64,000 bases of DNA. Origin: Bacteroidales bacterium (GTDB taxonomy: Bacteria; Bacteroidota; Bacteroidia; Bacteroidales; F082). Position numbers and translations under genes: made by a program. Positions 42,357-50,629 of this stretch are shown piece after piece (the stretch's first letter is position 1; each line of letters opens with the position of its first letter). The notes beneath the pieces were generated by a model that worked only from the letters and a program-made list of their open reading frames with translations, searched no databases and was not told the origin of the DNA. The stretch spans positions 6,779 to 70,778 of the forward strand of contig JAEEQP010000014.1 in NCBI GenBank assembly GCA_016285355.1, written 5' to 3'.

Positions 42357-45197
42357 CTAATGCGCCTCCAACCAATTATTTCCCGTATTCATCTCCACGA
42401 CCACCGGAACCGACAACGTCAAAGCATTCACCATCTTGTTCTGAACGATTGTTTTCAGTGCGTCAAGCTCATCGAGATGCGCATCGAAGACTAATTCATC
42501 GTGTACCTGCAAAATCATCTTCGACTGCATCTTCAGTCGTTCCAACTCCTGATGGATGCCAATCATGGCAATCTTGATCATATCGGCGGAGCTGCCTTGG
42601 ATGGGCGCGTTGATGGCGTTGCGCTCGGCGAAGCCGCGTACTACACTATTCGCGGCGTTAATGTCTCGCAAGTAACGGCGGCGTCCCAAAATGGTCTCGG
42701 CATAGCCGCGTTCCTTGGCCAAAGCGATGCTGCGGTTCATGTATTCCTTGATGCCCGCATATTCCTCGAAATACTTTTTAATGATGTCGGCGGCCTCGCT
42801 GCGTGAAAGTTCCATGCGTTCAGCCAAACCGAAAGCCGACATGCCATAAATGATACCAAAATTGACCGCCTTGGCACGACTGCGCTGTTCCTTAGTGACT
42901 TGCTCCATCGGCACATGGAACACCTTGGCAGCCGTTGCCGCATGAATGTCGTGGCCGAGGTTGAAATCGGCGACCATGGCAGGGTCTTGGCTCAAATGGG
43001 CGATGATGCGCAACTCGATTTGGGAGTAGTCGGCGGCAAGAAGGGTATATTGTGGGCTGCGCGGTACAAATGCACGACGAATTTCCCGACCTTTCTCAGT
43101 GCGCACAGGGATATTTTGCAAGTTGGGATTGTTGGAACTCAAGCGTCCAGTTGCTGTAACGGCTTGGTTGTAAGAAGTATGAATCAGTCCGTCTTTTGGG
43201 TTGACCAAAGCGGGTAGTGCATCCAAATAAGTAGACTTCAGTTTGGTTAAGGAACGATAATCCAAAATCTTTTGGATGATGGGATGCTTGTGCGACAGCT
43301 TTTGCAACACATCCTCGCCGGTGGCGTATTGTCCTGTTTTGGTTTTCTTGGCTTTTTCGTCGATTTTCAGTTTCTCAAAAAGGATTTCTCCCAACTGTTT
43401 CGGCGATGCGATATTAAAAGGTGTGCCCGCCAACGCATAAATCTCTTCCTCGATTTTCTTTATTTCTTTTCCAAATTCCTCGCTGATTTGCTGCAAATTT
43501 TCGGTGTCGATTTTCACTCCGTTGGCCTCCATGCGACTCAGCACAGGCACCAGCGGCATCTCAATCTCGTAAAACAGCTTCTCCACGCCGTTTTCTTTCA
43601 GCAAGGGCAACAGTTTTTCATAGAGTTGCAGCGTGATGTCGGCATCCTCGGCGGCATATTCCTTGACCAACTCAATTGGTACTTCGCACATGGTCTTCTG
43701 CTGTCGGCCTTTGCCAATCAAATCCTCGATGGGGATAGTGATGTAGTTGAGATAGACCTCAGCGAGGTAATCCATGTTGTGGCGTTGTTCGGGCTCCAAA
43801 AGGTAATGCGCCAGCATCGTGTCGAACAATTTGCCCTTTACCGCAACGCCATATTGCGCTAACATGGAGATGTCATATTTCAGGTTCTGCCCGATTTTCA
43901 GGATGCTTTCGTTCTCAAACAAAGGCCGCAATAGTTCCAGTTTCTGCTGACATTCCTTGCTTTCGGCAGGCATGGGCAGATACCAAGCCTCGTGCGCCTT
44001 GATGGCGAAGGAAAGCCCCACCAACTCAGCGGAATACACATCGATGTTGGTCGTCTCGCTGTCGAAAACGAATTGCTTTTGTTTTGACAAAAGTTCCACC
44101 AAAGTCTTGATATCAGTTTCAGTTTCCACCAATTTGTATTCATGCACCACGGTCTTGGCCGAGTCCTTGTCAGAAAATTCCAACAGGTCATTTTCACTTT
44201 GGCCGAAAAGGTCAAATTGACCCGAGGCACTTGGTGTTTCGTTGGAAAACAAATCGGGTGACGAAGGCTTGGCTGTGGGTGTTTCCACTTGCGGCGCATT
44301 GCTGTGGGACTTCTTGTAGTCTTCCAAAAAGCGTTTGGCGAAGGTCTTGAACTCCAGCTCCTCAAACAAGGCCATCAAGGCGGGCAGGTCGGGTTCTTTG
44401 GCTTTCAGTTCTTCCTCATCAAACTCGACAGGCACCTCCAAATTAATGGTTGCCAAAGCCTTCGACATCAAGCCTTGTTCGGCAAAATTGATGACATTTT
44501 CCTTTTGCTTGCCTTTCAGCTCGTCGGCATGGGCAATGAGGTTCTCCACGCTGCCATATTGTCCCACCAATTGCGCCGCCGTTTTCTCACCGATGCCTGG
44601 AATGCCTGGGATGTTGTCGGCAGCATCACCCCAAAGTCCCAGAATGTCAATCAGTTGCTTAGGTTCTTGGATGCCATATCGTTCACATACCTCTTTCGGT
44701 CCCCAAATCTGTGCCGGTTCACCGAATTTGGCGGGTTTGTAAAGCAGGATTTTGTCGGTGACTAATTGCCCGAAGTCTTTGTCGGGTGTCATCATATAGG
44801 TGACAAAACCTTGTTGTTCAGCCTTTTTCGACAAAGTGCCAATGACATCGTCAGCCTCATAGCCTTCCACGCCGTAAACTGGAATATTGAAGGCCTCGAT
44901 GAGCCTTATTATATAGGGTATGGAGTCGCGGAGGTCGTCGGGCATCTTCTCACGATTGGCCTTGTATTCGCTGTATTCGGCCTGTCGTTGGGCAGTACCG
45001 GCCACATCGAAAGCCACACCGATGTGAGAGGGTTTCTCGTTTTTCAGAATCTCGTAAAGCGAATTCAAAAAGCCCATCACCGCCGAGGTGTTGACCCCTT
45101 TCGAGTTCATCCGAGGGTTCTTGTTCATGGCAAAGAAAGCCCTGTAAATCAAGGCGTAAGCATCCAAAAGGAAGAGTTTTTTCTCTGAGGTTTCCAT
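42357..45197 (-). CDS. polA: DNA polymerase I
   Basis: Start METSEKKLFLLDAYALIYRA, 946 residues; the frame is open 25 codons further upstream, but this start fits the family. Three domains: 5'-3' exonuclease (1-about 290, with VEGYEADDVIGTL and DKDFGQLV), 3'-5' proofreading exonuclease (about 360-560, with FDSETTNIDVYS, so motif I Asp/Glu are intact) and polymerase (about 600-946). The polymerase domain has LLAADYSQIELRIIAHLSQD, KAVNFGIIYGMS, ILQVHDELVFDAH. It repairs gaps and removes Okazaki primers. It is apparently transcribed alone. The downstream neighbour repeat touches the stop codon. Confidence 0.97.
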   Translation of the reverse strand: METSEKKLFLLDAYALIYRAFFAMNKNPRMNSKGVNTSAVMGFLNSLYEILKNEKPSHIGVAFDVAGTAQRQAEYSEYKANREKMPDDLRDSIPYIIRLIEAFNIPVYGVEGYEADDVIGTLSKKAEQQGFVTYMMTPDKDFGQLVTDKILLYKPAKFGEPAQIWGPKEVCERYGIQEPKQLIDILGLWGDAADNIPGIPGIGEKTAAQLVGQYGSVENLIAHADELKGKQKENVINFAEQGLMSKALATINLEVPVEFDEEELKAKEPDLPALMALFEELEFKTFAKRFLEDYKKSHSNAPQVETPTAKPSSPDLFSNETPSASGQFDLFGQSENDLLEFSDKDSAKTVVHEYKLVETETDIKTLVELLSKQKQFVFDSETTNIDVYSAELVGLSFAIKAHEAWYLPMPAESKECQQKLELLRPLFENESILKIGQNLKYDISMLAQYGVAVKGKLFDTMLAHYLLEPEQRHNMDYLAEVYLNYITIPIEDLIGKGRQQKTMCEVPIELVKEYAAEDADITLQLYEKLLPLLKENGVEKLFYEIEMPLVPVLSRMEANGVKIDTENLQQISEEFGKEIKKIEEEIYALAGTPFNIASPKQLGEILFEKLKIDEKAKKTKTGQYATGEDVLQKLSHKHPIIQKILDYRSLTKLKSTYLDALPALVNPKDGLIHTSYNQAVTATGRLSSNNPNLQNIPVRTEKGREIRRAFVPRSPQYTLLAADYSQIELRIIAHLSQDPAMVADFNLGHDIHAATAAKVFHVPMEQVTKEQRSRAKAVNFGIIYGMSAFGLAERMELSRSEAADIIKKYFEEYAGIKEYMNRSIALAKERGYAETILGRRRYLRDINAANSVVRGFAERNAINAPIQGSSADMIKIAMIGIHQELERLKMQSKMILQVHDELVFDAHLDELDALKTIVQNKMVNALTLSVPVVVEMNTGNNWLEAH

Positions 45198-45303
45198 AGT
45201 GTTGTTTTTATGGGGTAAAAATACGAAGTTTTGAAATACCACAGATGGGATTTTTTCTAATAAAATAACCAAAGCATTTGTAGTAATAGGAATTCTATGG
45301 GCT

Positions 45304-45334
45304 TTTGGTTGTCTTTTTTTAGCAAATATATTTG
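45304..45334 (+). promoter_or_regulatory. Orphan promoter-like sequence in the polA-acpP gap
   Basis: TTTG at 45304-45307, 19 nt, then TATATTTG at 45327-45334, with the -7 box inside a perfect palindrome GCAAATATATTTGC (45322-45335). A hairpin AAAGATGT/ACATCTTT follows at about 45352-45376. No gene follows on the plus strand before acpP. The 526-bp gap 45198-45723 otherwise holds only the remnant and operator described next. Confidence 0.45.
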
Positions 45335-45374
45335 CACATAAAGTGTTTGAGAAAGATGTTTTCGTGTGACATCT

Positions 45375-45466
45375 TTACGGGGTAAAAAGATCCCTCACAA
45401 AACCTATTTCAGCCAAAGCCTCAAAACAGGGTTGTCGATAATGTATCCTTTCACCGTCAGTTCCAT
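45375..45466 (-). pseudogene. Possible decayed short reading frame
   Basis: On the minus strand an ATG at 45466 opens MELTVKGYIIDNPV. After a presumed one-base loss the frame continues EALAEIGFVRDLFTP and stops at 45375. I do not recognise it. A strong operator-like palindrome pair lies 20 bp upstream, so it may be the start of a lost gene. Confidence 0.3.
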
Positions 45467-45487
45467 CAACTACATCTAATTTTCATA

Positions 45488-45520
45488 TTACACAAGTTTG
45501 TGTAACACAAGTTTGTGTAA
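45488..45520. promoter_or_regulatory. Double palindromic operator-like site
   Basis: TTACACAAGTTTGTGTAA is a perfect palindrome except for its centre. It is followed immediately by a second overlapping copy ACACAAGTTTGTGTAA with a 15-bp period. Such paired palindromes are typical binding sites of small helix-turn-helix repressors, but no regulator gene remains nearby. Confidence 0.5.
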
Positions 45521-45672
45521 TTTATAAAATATTGACAACCAGTTTTATACTTGCAAAAAATGAGATAAATATGGCGGTTTAGTTCTATTCTGGAAAGAAA
45601 AACAAGCTCGTTTGTTCATTGCCCTAAATGTATCAAAAAACCGAAAAAATATGCAGTTATAAAAAAAAGTCG

Positions 45673-45680
45673 TACCTTTG
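45673..45680 (+). promoter_or_regulatory. -7 box of the acpP-fabF-rnc operon
   Basis: TACCTTTG about 45 nt before the acpP start. No clear TTTG is seen at -33; the region there is A-rich. Confidence 0.6.
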
Positions 45681-45723
45681 CCGCCGAAAACGAGTATTTT
45701 TTATTCACTAAAAATTGAAAACT

Positions 45724-45969
45724 ATGCAAGAAATTTTGAATGAAATCGTTCCGATTATCGCTGAAAAACTCGGCGTGGATCCTTCGGAAGTTACCATGGA
45801 AGCCAGCTTCACCAACGACCTTGGCGCTGACTCATTAGACACTGTCGAACTGATGATGGAATTTGAAAAGAATTTCAACCTTTCCATTCCGGACGACCAA
45901 CAAGAAAGCATTGTGACTGTTGGCGACGTTGTGAAACTCATCGAAAAGATGCGTGCCGAAAACAATTGA
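45724..45969 (+). CDS. acpP: Acyl carrier protein
   Basis: The start [18 protein letters not shown] gives 81 residues, the usual ACP size. The phosphopantetheine serine lies in [13 protein letters not shown]. It carries acyl chains in fatty-acid synthesis in the cytoplasm. It is first in an operon with fabF (22-bp gap) and rnc, an order widely kept in Bacteroidetes. Confidence 0.97.
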   Translation: MQEILNEIVPIIAEKLGVDPSEVTMEASFTNDLGADSLDTVELMMEFEKNFNLSIPDDQQESIVTVGDVVKLIEKMRAENN

Positions 45970-45991
45970 TTTTTAATTAAATAAATCATTT

Positions 45992-47239
45992 ATGGAATCG
46001 AAACGAGTTGTCGTCACTGGTCTGGGTGCCATCACCCCTATCGGAAATACCCTCAAGGATTTTTGGGAAGGTTTGGTGAAGGGCAAAAACGGAGCCTGTG
46101 AGATTACCCGTTTCGATTCTACTTTATTCAAGACCCATTTCGCCTGCGAGGTGAAAGGGTACAACCCCGACGATTTTTTCGACAAGAAGACAGCCCGCAA
46201 GTACGACTTGTTCGCCCAATTCGGCATCGTGGCCGCTGACGAAGCCATCGCCGACTCAGGCATTACGCCCGAAAACACCGACTTCGAGGATGTGGGTGTA
46301 CTCATGACTTCGGGCATCGGTGGTGTCAACCATTTCTTCAACGAGATGAAGGAATACTTCCAAGGCGACGGCACACCGCGCTTCAGTCCTTTCCTCATCA
46401 CCAAGATGATTGCCAACATGCCAGGCGGCGTCATCTCCATCAAATATGGTTTCCGTGGGCCCAACTTCGCCACCGTGTCGGCTTGCGCTTCTTCGGCACA
46501 TGCCATCATGGAGGCCTTCAACTACATCCGCTACGGAAAGAGCAAAGTCATCGTCGCGGGCGGGGCAGGAGCGGCCATCGGCGAATGCGGTATCGGCGGC
46601 TTCAACTCCATGAAAGCCCTCTCGACGCGCAACGACGATTTCATGACAGCTTCGCGTCCCTTCGACCTCAATCGCGACGGTTTCGTCATGGGTGAAGGTG
46701 CAGGTAGTCTTGTGTTGGAGGAATACGAACACGCTAAGGCGCGTGGCGCGAAGATTTACGCCGAAATCGTGGGTGGCGGTGCTTCTGCTGATGCTTACCA
46801 CATCACGGCTCCGCATCCCGAAGGTAAGGGCGGCATCCTCAGCATGAAACGTGCCTTGGCAGATGCCGAAATCCAACCGGAAGTCATCGAACACATCAAC
46901 ACGCACGGTACTTCGACACCTGCGGGTGACGTGGCTGAGCCTATCGCTATTAAAGAGGTGTTTGGCGAACATGCCTACAACATCAGCATCAACTCCACCA
47001 AGTCGATGACAGGTCACCTTTTGGGCGGTGCCGGTGCTGTTGAGGCCATTGCCTGTGTGCTGGCCCTTAAGAATGGCATCATTCCGCCTACCATCAACCA
47101 CTTCGACGACGACCCGCAAATCGACAGCCGCCTCGATTTCACCTTCCACAAGGCCCGCAAGCGCGACATCAATTACGCCCTCACCAACTCCTTCGGTTTC
47201 GGCGGACAAAACGCGACCTTGATCTTTAAAAAGTATTGA
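45992..47239 (+). CDS. fabF: Beta-ketoacyl-ACP synthase II
   Basis: A 415-residue thiolase-fold condensing enzyme that elongates acyl-ACP with malonyl-ACP. The active site is visible as Cys165 (VSACASSAHAI), His305 (HINTHGTSTPAGD) and a second His in STKSMTGHLLGGAGAVEA. The glycine-rich C-terminus NSFGFGGQNATLIF is complete. It works with the ACP encoded just upstream. Confidence 0.97.
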   Translation: MESKRVVVTGLGAITPIGNTLKDFWEGLVKGKNGACEITRFDSTLFKTHFACEVKGYNPDDFFDKKTARKYDLFAQFGIVAADEAIADSGITPENTDFEDVGVLMTSGIGGVNHFFNEMKEYFQGDGTPRFSPFLITKMIANMPGGVISIKYGFRGPNFATVSACASSAHAIMEAFNYIRYGKSKVIVAGGAGAAIGECGIGGFNSMKALSTRNDDFMTASRPFDLNRDGFVMGEGAGSLVLEEYEHAKARGAKIYAEIVGGGASADAYHITAPHPEGKGGILSMKRALADAEIQPEVIEHINTHGTSTPAGDVAEPIAIKEVFGEHAYNISINSTKSMTGHLLGGAGAVEAIACVLALKNGIIPPTINHFDDDPQIDSRLDFTFHKARKRDINYALTNSFGFGGQNATLIFKKY

Positions 47240-47244
47240 TTTTA

Positions 47245-47970
47245 ATGGCTTTATCCTCTTTTTTGTCCCATCTTAGTCCCGAAGAAAAGAGGCTTTCCGA
47301 TTATATCCGCAACATTTTTGGTTTCCGGCCTAAGAACATTTCCCTGTACCAGTTGGCTTTCACGCATAAGTCGATGGCGGCGGAGACGGTGGGCAACTAC
47401 CATATCAGCAACGAGCGCATGGAATACCTTGGCGATGCGGTGTTGAGTACGGCTGTGGCCGATTATCTGTTTCACACCTATCCCACTCAGGCTGAGGGTT
47501 TTCTGACGGAAATGCGCTCACGTATCGTCAGCCGTGTCTCGCTTAACAAGTTGTCGCAAAAGTTAGGGTTCGACGATTATATCATACACGCTCCCGATAT
47601 GGGCAACAATGCCCGTTCGATGGGGGGCAACGCTTTTGAGGCCCTCATGGGTGCCATCTATCTCGACCGTGGCTTCGACTTTGCCAAACGTGTGATTATT
47701 GAGCGTATCATCAAAGTCCACATTGACATTGACGAGTTGCAGCATACCGATGTCAACTTCAAGAGCAAGCTGTTGGAGTGGTCGCAAAAGAAGAAAAAGA
47801 CCACTGTTTTCAAACAATTAGAAGAGGTAGGCGAGGGGCATAAGAAACAGTTCCACGTGCAGATTTTCATTGACGGAAAACCTTACGCCGACGCTTACGA
47901 CCGTTCCATCCGTGGTGCCGAGCAGTTGGCAGCTGAGAAAACTTATCAAACTCTATTTGAAGAGAACTAA
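47245..47970 (+). CDS. rnc: Ribonuclease III
   Basis: The start MALSSFLSHLSPEEKRL lies 5 bp after the fabF stop and gives 241 residues. The endonuclease domain carries the signature NERMEYLGDAVLS (about residue 54) and the second acidic site FEALMGAIYLD. A double-stranded-RNA-binding domain follows (about 170-241; FKSKLLEWSQKKKK...AEQLAAEKTYQ). It cuts double-stranded RNA in rRNA and mRNA processing. It is third in the acpP-fabF-rnc operon, which ends in two hairpin repeats. Confidence 0.96.
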   Translation: MALSSFLSHLSPEEKRLSDYIRNIFGFRPKNISLYQLAFTHKSMAAETVGNYHISNERMEYLGDAVLSTAVADYLFHTYPTQAEGFLTEMRSRIVSRVSLNKLSQKLGFDDYIIHAPDMGNNARSMGGNAFEALMGAIYLDRGFDFAKRVIIERIIKVHIDIDELQHTDVNFKSKLLEWSQKKKKTTVFKQLEEVGEGHKKQFHVQIFIDGKPYADAYDRSIRGAEQLAAEKTYQTLFEEN

Positions 47971-47989
47971 TTAATCCTTGTAAAAGCAA

Positions 47990-48048
47990 GCCGTGCATGT
48001 CATTCCGTGTGAAGGTTTGTGTGCAGGGAAAAGGAATCTATGCACGGC
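47990..48048. repeat. TGTCATTCC-type hairpin repeat, copy 2
   Basis: GCCGTGCAT + GTCATTCC ... GGAATCT + ATGCACGGC. It lies after rnc and may double as a terminator. The outer stem is unlike those of the other copies. Confidence 0.8.
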
Positions 48049-48068
48049 GGTTCAATAAATGGACGGCC

Positions 48069-48124
48069 TGCTCTTTATAGATTCCATCCCCAGCAATCCT
48101 CTGTTAGGAATGACATAAAGAGCA
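48069..48124. repeat. TGTCATTCC-type hairpin repeat, copy 3, inverted
   Basis: TGCTCTTTAT + AGATTCC ... GGAATGAC + ATAAAGAGCA. The core is in the opposite orientation to copy 2, 20 bp away. Confidence 0.8.
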
Positions 48125-48196
48125 GTCCTGCAGTGTACTTCGGTATGACATACTTTCTGAAGCCTACAAAAGTCAAGCATTATTTAAAAAATGTAG

Positions 48197-48204
48197 TAAT
48201 TTTG
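48197..48204 (+). promoter_or_regulatory. -7 box almost touching the IPExxxVDY start codon
   Basis: TAATTTTG ends 4 bp before the ATG at 48209. Transcription starting the usual 5-8 nt downstream would begin at or inside the start codon, implying a leaderless mRNA or a later true start. Confidence 0.55.
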
Positions 48205-48208
48205 CGGC

Positions 48209-48733
48209 ATGAATCCCAAAGACAGAAAAATCAAAATCGCCTCGTTTGAAGGCACTACCGTCATCGGCATCAATTCCGGCATGGTCGATTACAAACTCGC
48301 GTGGAACATCAACAAAAAGCTCTCCCTCGACCTCATCAAATATGACGATCTCATTTTCGAGGGTGCGCCCTTCTCCTTTTTCTATTACACCGCAGGCGAA
48401 AACTACAATGTGTACAATCTGGTCTCCCTCGTGTGCAAGGACAGGGTGCTATATCCTTTTTCGCCGCGCCTCGATTATTTGTTGCTCATTCAGAACACTT
48501 TATCGCCCGAGCGGCAAATCGCCATCATGCGCAGCCTTCGCGAAATCGACGGCATAGGTCACGCTTTCCTTTTGGAGAAAGACAAGAACCTAAGGATGGT
48601 ACTTGAAACCATCGCCGACTGCGAGCAACAAATGATCAACAAGAAAAAGAAGCTGAACGACATCAACGAAATCCGTAAACAACTGCGCGAGAAAGAAGCC
48701 CAAGAGGTTGAACTCAGAAGTGTTTACAAATAG
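48209..48733 (+). CDS. IPExxxVDY family protein
   Basis: A 174-residue cytosolic protein. The region MVDYKLAWNINKKLSLDL and the later FSPRLDYLLLI correspond to the Bacteroidetes-specific IPExxxVDY family, whose name motif is degenerate here (FSPRLDY). The C-terminal 50 residues are a charged coiled coil (KKKKLNDINEIRKQLREKEA). In many Bacteroidetes this family follows rnc, as here, which supports the assignment. Its function is unknown. Confidence 0.7.
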   Translation: MNPKDRKIKIASFEGTTVIGINSGMVDYKLAWNINKKLSLDLIKYDDLIFEGAPFSFFYYTAGENYNVYNLVSLVCKDRVLYPFSPRLDYLLLIQNTLSPERQIAIMRSLREIDGIGHAFLLEKDKNLRMVLETIADCEQQMINKKKKLNDINEIRKQLREKEAQEVELRSVYK

Positions 48734-48753
48734 CTTGTTTCCAGATAATTATC

Positions 48754-50559
48754 CTAATCTTTGATGATAATTTCGATTTGGTTTTCTTCCGTGACGAAGG
48801 AAGAAATGCCGTCGCCAATGCCAAGCGTGAAACGGTTTTTGCCAGTTTTTATGTCATCGTTGACTACTGTAAACAAGTGGCCGTTGTAAGTCTCATGGGC
48901 AGGAATTACGGTGATGTCCTTGTAAAAACAATAGCTGAAATCGTTGCTCAAAAGGTATTGCGCTTTGATACACATGTCGAACTCAGGATGATGAAAGTCA
49001 ATGGCTTGACTGTAAGGATTGTAGATGGAAAAATCGACATGAATGGTATCGCCATGATGGAAGACAGGAATTTCGGATACATCGCGGTTCGTGATGTGCA
49101 ACGCCGTCACCAAGCGGTTGGCCGACTGGAAATGCTCTGTTATAAACCCATGAAATTCAACGCCATTGATTTGATACGCTTTGGATAGCTTGTGCGAAGG
49201 GGAACACACGAAAACGCGCTTGCCAATCCAGTCTTTGTCAAAATGCCAAAGGTCGTATTGCGTCATACGGTCATAATAGCTTTGCAAGGTGGAGCTTTCC
49301 TTGCCTGTGAAATAATGATACAAAGCCGGTTGCTGGAACGAGCCGCGAAACACCACAGGATTTTCTTTTGTCACTTGTTCAATGGCTTTGTAATACGTCT
49401 CTTTGCCGTGATAACCAAAACGATCAACCAAAGGAGTCAGCAGGAGAATCCTGAAAGCGATAACCAAGAGAATTGAAGGTAGGACAAAATGTTTGATGTA
49501 TTTCCTTAACTTCTCGTCAATCAATGCTTTGCGGTAAACCAACACAACTATAGGAATAACACAAACGATAGTCCAATGCGGCTCCACATGTCCCCGGAAG
49601 GCCATCAACCAGAAGAAGAAAAAGAAGCCGATAAGGATGAAATACAACCCACGTTCGAAGATTTGTTTTTCAGCGAGGGTTGCACTGCCCGCATCTGTTC
49701 GGGTCGCCCTTTCAGGGCTCTGTGAGTTCCTATTCTTAATTAATACATACACCACCGCCCCGAAAGTAAACGGATTGAAAATCAGCAGCTGATTAGGCAA
49801 ATACTCCAAGAAATAACTCCAACGAAACGGCTCACTACGTCCCGAAAGATGGTATCGGAAACTTGGAAAATCATTGCTGACCTGCCATAAAACGTGCGGT
49901 GTCAGCAAGGCCAAAGCCAAAAGGCAAGCCACCCAAAACTTACCATCTTTCAGCAATTTAAGGTTGGACAGAACAATCAGTCCTAAAAACAAAAAAGCGT
50001 GATATTTGCTATAAATCATCAGGGCCATCGAAACACCCATCAGTAGGGCTTTCGGCCAAGTTTCTTCCTCCAAATACCGCTGATAAACCAGCAAAAACAA
50101 AGCAGAAAACAAAATTAAGCTCGCATCAGGCGTAGTGACAAAGCCATAGATATTGAACATCACGATGGAGCAGGCGAGGGTGAAGAAGAGAAATACATGC
50201 TTGGAAGTCGGCCCTTCGACAGGCTCAGGGACCTCAACTGAAGCAGCAGGTCGTTGAGCCTGTCGAAACGCCGTCCCATTAACAATTTTCCATATCACAA
50301 AAAGCGACAAGCAAGATGCAATAATCGTAAAAAACCTAACGCTCAATGTGCCCGAAAAGAAAATGCTGCTCAAAAAAGTCATCAACCCCACCATGGGCGG
50401 ATGGTCAAAATAACCCCAGGCGAGATGTTCACCATACAAGGCATAATAGGCTTCATCCTCTTGAATCTCTGTAAAAATGCCCTGCAACAGGTTGACAACA
50501 AACCAAATGAAAAGGCCACAACAAAGGCAGAATTTCCAATTAAATTTGTCCTTTGTCAT
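48754..50559 (-). CDS. GT39 (PMT_2-type) glycosyltransferase with two palindromic repeats inside the reading frame
   Basis: A 601-residue multipass inner-membrane protein. The first periplasmic loop carries the family motif EDEAYYALYGEHLAWGYFDH followed by PPMVG, with the catalytic acidic residues. LVYQRYLEEETW and about ten further membrane segments follow; a soluble beta-rich C-terminal domain (about 440-601, HGDTIHVDFSIYNPYSQ) ends the protein. Such enzymes move a sugar from a polyprenyl-phosphate donor to lipid A, protein or another lipid; the acceptor is unknown here. Two stretches look foreign and are translations of palindromic DNA: RQAQRPAASVEVPEPVEG at about residues 98-116 and SPERATRTDAGSA near 280. 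Both fall in loops between membrane segments and keep the frame open. Confidence 0.85.
   Translation of the reverse strand: MTKDKFNWKFCLCCGLFIWFVVNLLQGIFTEIQEDEAYYALYGEHLAWGYFDHPPMVGLMTFLSSIFFSGTLSVRFFTIIASCLSLFVIWKIVNGTAFRQAQRPAASVEVPEPVEGPTSKHVFLFFTLACSIVMFNIYGFVTTPDASLILFSALFLLVYQRYLEEETWPKALLMGVSMALMIYSKYHAFLFLGLIVLSNLKLLKDGKFWVACLLALALLTPHVLWQVSNDFPSFRYHLSGRSEPFRWSYFLEYLPNQLLIFNPFTFGAVVYVLIKNRNSQSPERATRTDAGSATLAEKQIFERGLYFILIGFFFFFWLMAFRGHVEPHWTIVCVIPIVVLVYRKALIDEKLRKYIKHFVLPSILLVIAFRILLLTPLVDRFGYHGKETYYKAIEQVTKENPVVFRGSFQQPALYHYFTGKESSTLQSYYDRMTQYDLWHFDKDWIGKRVFVCSPSHKLSKAYQINGVEFHGFITEHFQSANRLVTALHITNRDVSEIPVFHHGDTIHVDFSIYNPYSQAIDFHHPEFDMCIKAQYLLSNDFSYCFYKDITVIPAHETYNGHLFTVVNDDIKTGKNRFTLGIGDGISSFVTEENQIEIIIKD
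49688..49718. repeat. Small double-hairpin repeat inside the GT39 gene
   Basis: CCCG-CATCTGTT-CGGG followed directly by GCCCT-TTC-AGGGC, encoding PERATRTDAG on the minus strand. Confidence 0.55.
50215..50267. repeat. 53-bp palindromic repeat inside the GT39 gene
   Basis: Perfect 13-bp arms TTCGACAGGCTCA / TGAGCCTGTCGAA enclose a partly self-complementary centre (GGGACC/GGTCGT). The element resembles REP-type palindromes that are common in intergenic DNA, but here it is read through as about 18 residues. Confidence 0.8.
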
Positions 50560-50584
50560 GGCCGTTTTCGTTTTCGTTCGGTTT

Positions 50585-50612
50585 GTAGAGACGTAGCGCG
50601 CTACGTCTCTAC
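50585..50612. repeat. Perfect 28-bp palindrome between glnA and the GT39 gene
   Basis: GTAGAGACGTAGCG and its exact reverse complement stand back to back, flanked by GGTTT/AAACC. It lies 18 bp after the glnA stop codon and 26 bp before the GT39 start, so it could end the glnA transcript. Confidence 0.85.
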
Positions 50613-50629
50613 CAGACCAAACCGTTGAA

